A DNA stretch of 64,000 nt. It comes from Mesostigma viride (taxonomy: Eukaryota; Streptophyta; Mesostigmatophyceae; Mesostigmatales; Mesostigmataceae). Shown one piece after another: positions 42,139-64,000 of the stretch (position 1 is the first letter of the stretch; each line of letters starts with the position of its first letter). The stretch spans positions 865,510 to 929,509 of the forward strand of contig RPFO01000595.1 of the NCBI GenBank assembly GCA_009746045.1, given 5' to 3'. Both the position numbers and the translations under genes were made by a program. Under the pieces are notes generated by a model, which worked only from the letters and a program-made list of their open reading frames with translations, was not told the DNA's origin and ran no database searches.

Positions 42139-43190
42139 TGTGGTGACAGAGACCCAGGAATGGCAAGCGGAGCCTAGCGAAGGCCCGCGGCAACTACTCC
42201 TCTTCACTGGAAGCCTACCAGACCCCCAGGGCTCTGGGCGTTGTTTGGAGGGCATCAAGGTCCTCATTGACAGTGGTGCGGCTACCACCTTCATCAGTGA
42301 GGCCATAGTGCAGCGCCTGGGAGTAACCCCGACTCCCCATACCATTGCTCGGCGCGTGCGATACTCGGATGGCTACACTCAGCCATCCCCGGGCTATGTG
42401 GACTTGGCCCCTATCGTACAAGGCACCAGCGTGCCCATTCGCGCCACGGTCATTCCCTTACAAGCGGCTGATATCATCCTAGGGATTGACTGGCTGCACA
42501 TCTCCAAGGTGACCGTCTCTTTTGGTACCATGGTTACCCACTTCCCAGATGGGTCATTCTGGTTACCTGAGCGGCAGTATGCGGCCAACGGCATGACCAT
42601 CACCGATGACACGCCTGCCCTCAAGAGTGACCGTCGTCGCCTTGCGGACATTCTCATGTCCAAAAGGGAGTTCAAGCGGATGATGAGAGCCCGGCAGCCT
42701 CCTCCCGTTTACTCCATTCGTCTGGACGCCCTTGCCCACGTGCGCGGGCCCAGCGCCCAGCATGCACAGGCTGGAGTTTCGTTAAACTCGCTTGGCATGG
42801 ACTTGTCGGAAGACGAGGTGAAACGACTCAACGCAGTGCTCGATCAGTATTCAGCCGTGTTTGAGGAGAAAACACCTACGTTTCCCCCGGCCAGACCGGT
42901 GCTCCACCGCATTCATTTGCAGGAGGGGCACCCACCTACCACCTCACCCATTTTTCGCATGGGACCCGTGGAGTTGGCAGAGCTCAAGAAGATCTTGGTC
43001 GGCTTGTTGGAGGCCGGCTTGATCGAGCCCAGCAATAGCCCTTACAGCGCGGGCGTGTTGCTGGTGCCCAAACCCAATGGGAAGTGGCGTCTGGTTACGG
43101 ATTATCGCAAACTCAATGCGATCACCGTGAAGTCCAAGTATCCCCTCCCCCGCATCGATGATATATTTAATAAGGTGGAGGGCGCAAGTA
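42125..43190 (+). CDS. Chromovirus protease and RT N-terminal part
   Basis: The aspartic protease active site is LIDSGAATTFIS and its second conserved strand IILGIDWLH. The RT begins with LLEAGLIEPSNSPYSAGVLL and KPNGKWRLVTDYRKLNAIT. The frame is lost at about 43186 within the codons before FTVLDCADGFW. Confidence 0.85.
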
Positions 43191-44520
43191 CTTTACGGTG
43201 CTCGATTGTGCAGACGGTTTTTGGCAACTTCGGATCGCCCCCGAAGATTGCCATAAAACAGCCTTTGCCACGCCTTTTGGCCATTACCAATTCCGCGTGG
43301 CGGCCATGGGCTTGTGTAACAGCCCTGCCTCTTTTCAGATGCTCATGAACCACCTCTTTAGGTCGGTGATGGGCACTAGTCGGCTGCCCCAGGTCTCGGC
43401 AGACCTGCGCGACCCGACTATCCCGTGGGACCCGGGGACGCAGCCGTACAAACGCACCTGCGTGGCCATCTACTTGGATGACATCCTCATTTTCTCTCGC
43501 ACGTTCGAGGAGCACTTGGAGGATGTTGCCGCGGTTCTGCAGATCATGGCGGATAATAAACTGTCCGCCCGCCGCAGCAAGGTAGAATCAGGCCGCAGCG
43601 TCCCCTTTCTAGGCCACATTCTCTCGGACAAGGGCGTGTCCACGGACCCCGATAAGGTCGCCGCCGTCCAACAGTGGCCTGTTCCCGCGAATGTTCGCGC
43701 CTTGCGCAGCTTCTTGGGCTTGGTATCGTATTATCGCCGCTTCATCCCGCGTTTCGCGACCATTGCGGCCCCGCTTACTCACCTCCTCAAGAAGGACGTA
43801 CCGTGGGAATGGTCAGGCCTGTGTCAACAGGCCTTTGACCTGCTGAAGGCCAGGCTCGCCACTGCGCCTGTCCTCATCCTTCCGGATCCCACCAAGCCAT
43901 TCGTGGTCAATAGCGATTCTAGCAAGGTTGCTATTGGCGGTGTGCTGCTCCAAGACCATGGTCTCGGTCTCCAACCGGTCGAGTATATCTCCCGGACGAT
44001 GATCCCGGCCGAAAGAAATTACCCGGTCCATCAGCAAGAGTTGTTGGCCGTGGTGTACTGTTGCCATACTTGGCGGCACCATCTTCTGGGTGCTCAGTTC
44101 AACGTGGCCATGGCCGAACCCGACCCTGCGGACCCGTACCGCTTGATCATCCAGACCGACCATCGGCCCCTCACGCACTTGTTGACGCAGCCCACGCTTA
44201 CGCCACGCCAAGCCCGTTGGCTTGAATATTTGGCACAGTTCGGTCCGTTCAAGATCGAATATGTCAAGGGCCTTGACAACACGGTCCCTGACGCCCTGTC
44301 GCGTCGCCCCGACTATTGGTTTTATGAGGATCTTGACGTTTTGGCCACGACGTTGATCCCCTCCCATGGTCCCGTCGCCCCCTTTGGCGACCGCTTGAGC
44401 GACCCGATGAGCCCCTTCCTCTTCTGTGGCGCCACAACCGCGGAGGTTGACACTGTTGACCATTCCGTGCGCCTCGCCGGCAGCACCCCTGCACGTGAGG
44501 GCACGTGCGCAGCCGCAGGG
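43187..44520 (+). CDS. Chromovirus RT catalytic part and RNase H
   Basis: The RT palm carries the catalytic Asp in VLDCADGFWQL and the YLDD motif in IYLDDILIFSRT. FLGHILSDKGV and FLGLVSYYRRFI follow. The RNase H part includes VNSDSSKVAIGGVLL, HQQELLAVVYCC, TDHRPLTHLL and DNTVPDALSRRP. The frame is lost at a seven-G run near 44520. Confidence 0.88.
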
Positions 44521-46163
44521 GGGGAAGGACTTCGGCCCCGTACAGCCATATGGTGCCGGCGACAGGAGTCTACCCTCCAATGCAGCCCGTTGGAGAGGCA
44601 TTCACGTTGGCAAATACTGCAACAACGGTCGTCATCAGCTCGGACCTAGAGCGCCTCATCTCGCGCTTCACGGTCACTGAGGGTAAGGCAAATGAAGCCA
44701 TAGCTGCCCGCCCTCAGAGCATGGACGGCTACCCAGCCAAGTTTCAAAACGGGTTCCTTTACGTGAATGTCAGTGGCCAGGCGGCCCGTCAAGACTCATG
44801 GCGCTTGTATGTCCCCCAAATATGCCGCGCTGAGGTATTATTTGAGTTACATGACTCCGTCTTGGGGGGACACCAAGGCCAGGACAGGCTGTTAGCGAGG
44901 GCCCGGAGGTCCTACTATTGGCCTAAGATGGCTCGGGATGTGCGGGAGTATGTCAGTACCTGTGACAGCTGCCAGCACATGAAGCCACGGAATACGGGCA
45001 AACAGGGCGTTCCAAAGGAAATTCCAGACCCCATGTTCCCTTGGGACTCGGTGATGATGGATTTCATTGGGCCCTTGCCAGAGACCAAGGCGGGCAATGC
45101 TCAGATCCTGGTAGTGGTGGACCGGCTCACGCGGAGATGCCATTTAATCCCCTGCAAGGCCACCCTGACGGCGGAAGAGTGTGCCCACTTGTTCCTAAAC
45201 AATGTGTTCCGGCTCCATGGCATGCCCCGACAATTTATCACCGACAAGGACAAGCTGTTCACGTCGAAATTTTGGACCTCATTTTTTCAGGTCGTCGGGA
45301 CTAAGTTGTCTATGGGTACGGCCTATCACAGTAGCTCTTCTCACATGGTGGAGAGAGTGAATCGGGTGGTGGAAGAGGCACTGCGGCACTACCTGGATCG
45401 AGACGGGAGGAATTGGGACGAAGTGCTGGGATTCATTGAGTTTTCACTCAATAATGCCCCCCATTCTGCCCACGGGTATACCCCGTTCTTTCTTGATACA
45501 GGCAGGCATCCCCTTACCCCCACCGATCTCTTGACCGCCCCAGCCATCACCACGACAACGGAGCTACGCTCCACAGTCGCAGGGGCGCGGGAGCTGGTAC
45601 AACGGATGGTGCAAGCTCATTCCAGCGCCATAAGTGGCCTACGTCAGGCGCGTGCCAAGTACATGGCGCGAGTCCAAAGTACCCTGGACAGGCGCACCCC
45701 TGCAATCGAAGCAGGTGACTTGGTTTTAATTGAGGGCCCCCACCAAGGCCGCTTCTCGCACAAGTTCGAGGACAGCCTGAAGGTCAAGCTCCGCCCCTTA
45801 TTCCTTGGACCGTATCTGGTGGAGAAGGTGTTCAATGAGGTGATGGTGTCTGTCGCCATCCCGGACTCGTGGCAGCTGAAGTCCAATGTTTTCCACGTTG
45901 ACCAGCTGAAGCTTTACCGCAAGAGCACCTTCCCAGGTCGTGTCATGGCACCCGCCCCCTTGGAGTTCAACCCCGAGACGGGCGAGCCCGAGGATGAGGT
46001 CGAGGACATTGTAGCCCACCGCAATCGAGGCCGCCGCCGCGAGTACCTCCTTAAGTGGAAGTTCTCCCAAACAGAGCTAGAGCACTCATGGGTAGCTGAG
46101 GCTGGACTCACGGGCTGTGCACGCTTGCTACAGGAGTATAAAGCCCGGGCAGGGTTGGCATAA
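44521..46163 (+). CDS. Chromovirus integrase with C-terminal chromodomain
   Basis: The zinc-binding H-H-C-C appears as ELHDSVLGGH and CDSCQHMK. The catalytic triad is Asp in MMDFIGPLP, Asp in FITDKDKLF and Glu in HMVERVNRVVEE. The loop before the Glu reads SSSSHMVERVNR where most relatives have PQTDGQTERVNR. The GPY-like segment LGPYLVEKV follows. A chromodomain ends the protein (VEDIVAHRNRGRR, YLLKWKF, SWVAEAGL), expected to direct integration to marked chromatin. Confidence 0.9.
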
Positions 46164-46716
46164 TTCCGGCCCTTCTCCTACCTTTTGCGTAATGCTCCTT
46201 GCATGTGCATTGGCAGCCTTGATGCAGGCCGCCCCGCCCCAGGGGTCCATGGGCGAGTTATTCGGTGCGGTATCGTTTGGACAGGAGGTTCGGTGTCCCT
46301 CACCCGACACAAGTTCCTCGCCGCCTTCTTGAGCGTTTTCCCACTGGAGGCGCTGCGGGATGTCAACCTGGCCAAACGCCATGATGCACGCGCCGGCGAG
46401 CGGCAACTCACCTTCCAGCCCGCCCTAGTCCAGGCCAATGGCCTGCCTCTTCCCGAGCCGGCTGAGGCCGCGCCGGCTGAGCGTGTCCACCGGCGTCAAC
46501 GCCCGGCCGCACCTCTGCGCGGGCATGGCCGTGGGGGCTCCACTCGTGGGGGACACCGCCCGAGCCCTTACCGCCCGGCGCCGTAAACCATCGCCAACGG
46601 ACGGTGACAATTGGCACGATCGATGCGTGCCCTGGAAGGGAACAGTGACCATGTATACAGTCATTTATAAGTCCCGGCTACAGGAGTAGCCGCCTCTTTT
46701 GTTGGGGGGGGAGGAG

Positions 46717-47449
46717 TGTTGCACGGATGCAACATGCCATTTGTGGTATTAAATTATCCGTCCCGGTCGATCGGCGCCGACCGTAATCCGGCGCCAGTGC
46801 CGAGGCCATAGTATAGTTGGCAGCCGAGGCAATCCGTGTGGAAGTAAGTGTAGAAGTTTTGCTGACGAACTTGGCCTTTGCGCCGTAGGCAGACCTAGCG
46901 CCTGAACGGGAGTTACGGACAGCCAAGTGGCACTGCACATGCGTTATGATGGTACCTACGGACATTTGGATATTTTTCAGGAGAGGCCTCTAGCCGTACT
47001 GGTCTTTAACGTGTTCTAGACGGTTCGAGAAGCCCGTCCCCGCGGACCTCACGTCATGCCTGGTTGGCAGCGCCAGGCGCAGCCACCAACGGGGACGAAG
47101 GGACAAAATAGGAAGGCACGAGCTATGCCAGCAATCCGGACCTTGTATCGTAATTTACCACGTTGCTCTACAGATTATTTACCATCGCTTAATCCTGGAG
47201 TGTAAATCTCCTGTGGGCTCGAGTGTGAATCCCTCGCCTACTGGGTGTAAGTCTTCCCGCATTGAGTGTTTTAATCTGTGTGGTGACATTGTAATATACG
47301 AAACCGGTTTTCCGGGTTTGAGCTTATTCGTATTGTGTGACAAGTATTCTTAAGCCACCATCGTGCGCTGTGACGCATAGGAAGTCAAAGGTCTTTCGCA
47401 TTCATTCTCAATCATTAAGGCGCTATTCTAAATAGCCATACGTGTTAAA
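46717..47449 (+). repeat. Right LTR of the chromovirus
   Basis: It has the same ends as the left LTR. Differences seen: one C/T change near 46871, loss of one C near 46917, one extra G near 47285, one extra C near 47428. Confidence 0.9.
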
Positions 47450-47514
47450 TGACGTTTGGTTTTGACCCGTAATTCCCGAAATCGGACATCTTTGGGCACT
47501 TTAGAGGCTGATCC

Positions 47515-48335
47515 TGAATGCTCTCATCGAGATCTATCGATTGCGCTACTTATACTTGAGATTGGACCCCCCCTCATGCCCCCCGTGTTGGGTCAGACGG
47601 CACCCTCCTGAGTTTCCGACGCGTCCAGACGCCGTTTCGCGGCCTCGAGTTTCCGACGCGTCCAGACGCCGCCGACGGCGACGCGGCCGCGTGGGCCTGT
47701 GGAGCTACAGTATACAGTGTAATGGCTGATGACGGGCGCCGTACTGTATAAGAACTGGACCGTATAAGAACTGAACCATACTATGCGTCCAGTCAGGACT
47801 TTTTTTTTCGGGGAAATGGGTATATTTTTTATTAGCCAATTATGGCCCAAAGAGGTGAGAGGGGAAATGAGTATCAGCGAATCCTAATTAAAGGACTATG
47901 TGTAAACCCAGTCAGGACTTCAGTCAGTCAGACCGACTGCGGACTATGCATCCAAGAACCGCCCATAATTGTCTCACTTGATAAGAATTGGGTCGGTCAT
48001 TGCCTCATTTGTCGATACTAGGGCACAGTCGACACACCACCTGACACTGGCAAGGTTCCACCCTGGCCGTCGGCTAGCCGTCGGATTCCCCCCCTGAGTT
48101 TCCGACGTCGGTTTCCCCCCCTGAGTTTCCGACGTTTCAGACGTCTGACCCAACCCGGCATGCCCCCCTGTCCAACTACCCATTCTTAACTTACGGCTTG
48201 GTTGGCGTCAATGATTGACGTCAGAGCCATTTTCACCAGTTTTGTAACCGTAATCACACTTTACCGTAATGTACTATTATGTACCTAAGGTATGATCTGA
48301 AATCCTCTCGGCGAGATCTATCGATTGCGCTACTT
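47515..48335. repeat. Direct repeats around a GC-rich stretch, possible old transposon
   Basis: CGAGATCTATCGATTGCGCT lies at 47528 and again at 48312. In between, CTGAGTTTCCGACG occurs three times or more, and GTTGGGTCAGACG (47587) is inverted at GTCTGACCCAAC (48141). The dispersed repeat copy at 47806-47888 lies inside. No gene is seen. Confidence 0.45.
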
Positions 48336-48766
48336 CAACTTTTATTCGGGGTCGATCTACGTGACCGGGTCTACCACGAGTAGACCGGTCCGCCGCCAAC
48401 TGTTTCACTTGGATCCCACGCCACACATGGGCAGCAGACTGAGCAGAGAGCCTACACAACTCAACTCAACTCAATTCGCAGGGGGATGTAACAATGACGG
48501 CCTGCCGCAGCATGCCGATTGCCGAAGAATGCCGAAATCGACTCCGACATGAAAAGTACGGTAGCGCGAAGTGTCAGCGGGTCATGTCAGGTCAACGGTC
48601 CCGCCAACTCATGAGGTCATGACCGCGCGCGGGTTGCGGCTGGTGAGCCAATAATTGTTAACTGTTGCTTTTCCTCTGCGAAAGAAATATATTGGGTTTA
48701 TCCGAGCTCGGGGAAGTTGGGGGGCTGCCTTGCCTACTCAATTGAACGCCACTAGCTAGTCAACGC
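48336..48766. other. Upstream region of gene B
   Basis: There is no ORF that I can support. The 60 bases before the ATG do not clearly resemble the region upstream of gene A, so the duplicated block seems to begin near the start codon. Confidence 0.35.

Positions 48767-64000
<15,234 letters not shown>

Larger units (their letters stand above)
38990..47449 (+). mobile_element. Ty3/gypsy chromovirus, full length (8460 bp)
   Basis: LTRs lie at 38990-39721 and 46717-47449, flanked by the 5-base duplication TGACG (38985-38989, 47450-47454). The LTRs differ by about one substitution and three single-base indels or so, so insertion is recent. The order is gag, protease, reverse transcriptase, RNase H, integrase, chromodomain. 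Three frame breaks interrupt it (near 41705, 43186 and 44520). A TGG directly after CTGGACT at 39723 fits a tRNA primer site. A purine tract TTGGGGGGGGAGGAG precedes the right LTR. Confidence 0.93.

Noticed and set aside
46185-46586. 133-residue ORF after the chromovirus pol gene
   Set aside because: It opens with TTG, not ATG, is Arg/Pro/Gly-rich and has no domain; more likely 3' untranslated sequence before the right LTR.

Overview
This is eukaryotic nuclear DNA with long introns and many repeats. The best guess is a green alga (chlorophyte or prasinophyte type). The reasons are twelve-exon genes with GT-AG introns, TGTAA-type polyadenylation signals near element and gene 3' ends, very abundant microsatellites inside introns, and a mix of chromovirus, copia-type, APE-type LINE and R2-like elements. 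The species cannot be named from the sequence.

The main content is a pair of paralogous receptor genes in divergent, head-to-head orientation. Gene A runs on the minus strand from 24252 to 7223 and is complete, with 12 exons and 1508 codons plus stop. Gene B runs on the plus strand from 48767 and leaves the window at 64000 inside its tenth exon. Every exon boundary was placed from GT/AG sites with matching phase in both paralogs. Both encode the same order of domains: signal peptide, two bacterial-type sugar-binding (periplasmic binding protein type I) modules in tandem, an EGF-like module, one transmembrane helix, then two class III nucleotidyl cyclase homology domains (CHD1, CHD2). Gene A has one in-frame TAA at codon 241; gene B is open throughout the visible part. 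Active-site residues appear to be divided between the two cyclase domains, as in animal transmembrane adenylyl cyclases, with an unusual loss at the second metal position.

Layout: 1-3824, fragments of an R2-like (restriction-like endonuclease) non-LTR retrotransposon, including a head-to-tail series of four 5'-truncated copies at one target motif. 3825-7222, degenerate repeats, a LINE 3' remnant and the 3' flank of gene A. 7223-24252, gene A, whose introns hold minisatellites, microsatellites, a second R2-like fragment and exon-edge duplications. 24253-48766, the spacer between the two genes: a small PHD-finger ORF between direct repeats, a LINE interrupted by a 491-bp terminal-inverted-repeat element, a gag-only copia-type LTR element with identical LTRs, an LTR remnant, and an 8.46-kb Ty3/gypsy chromovirus with near-identical LTRs. 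48767-64000, gene B, with its own independent set of intronic simple repeats.

How the parts relate: the receptors would bind a small, perhaps sugar-like, ligand outside the cell and signal through cyclic nucleotide inside, but this is inference from domain order. The transposons separate and partly invade the pair. No tRNA, rRNA or CRISPR array was found.
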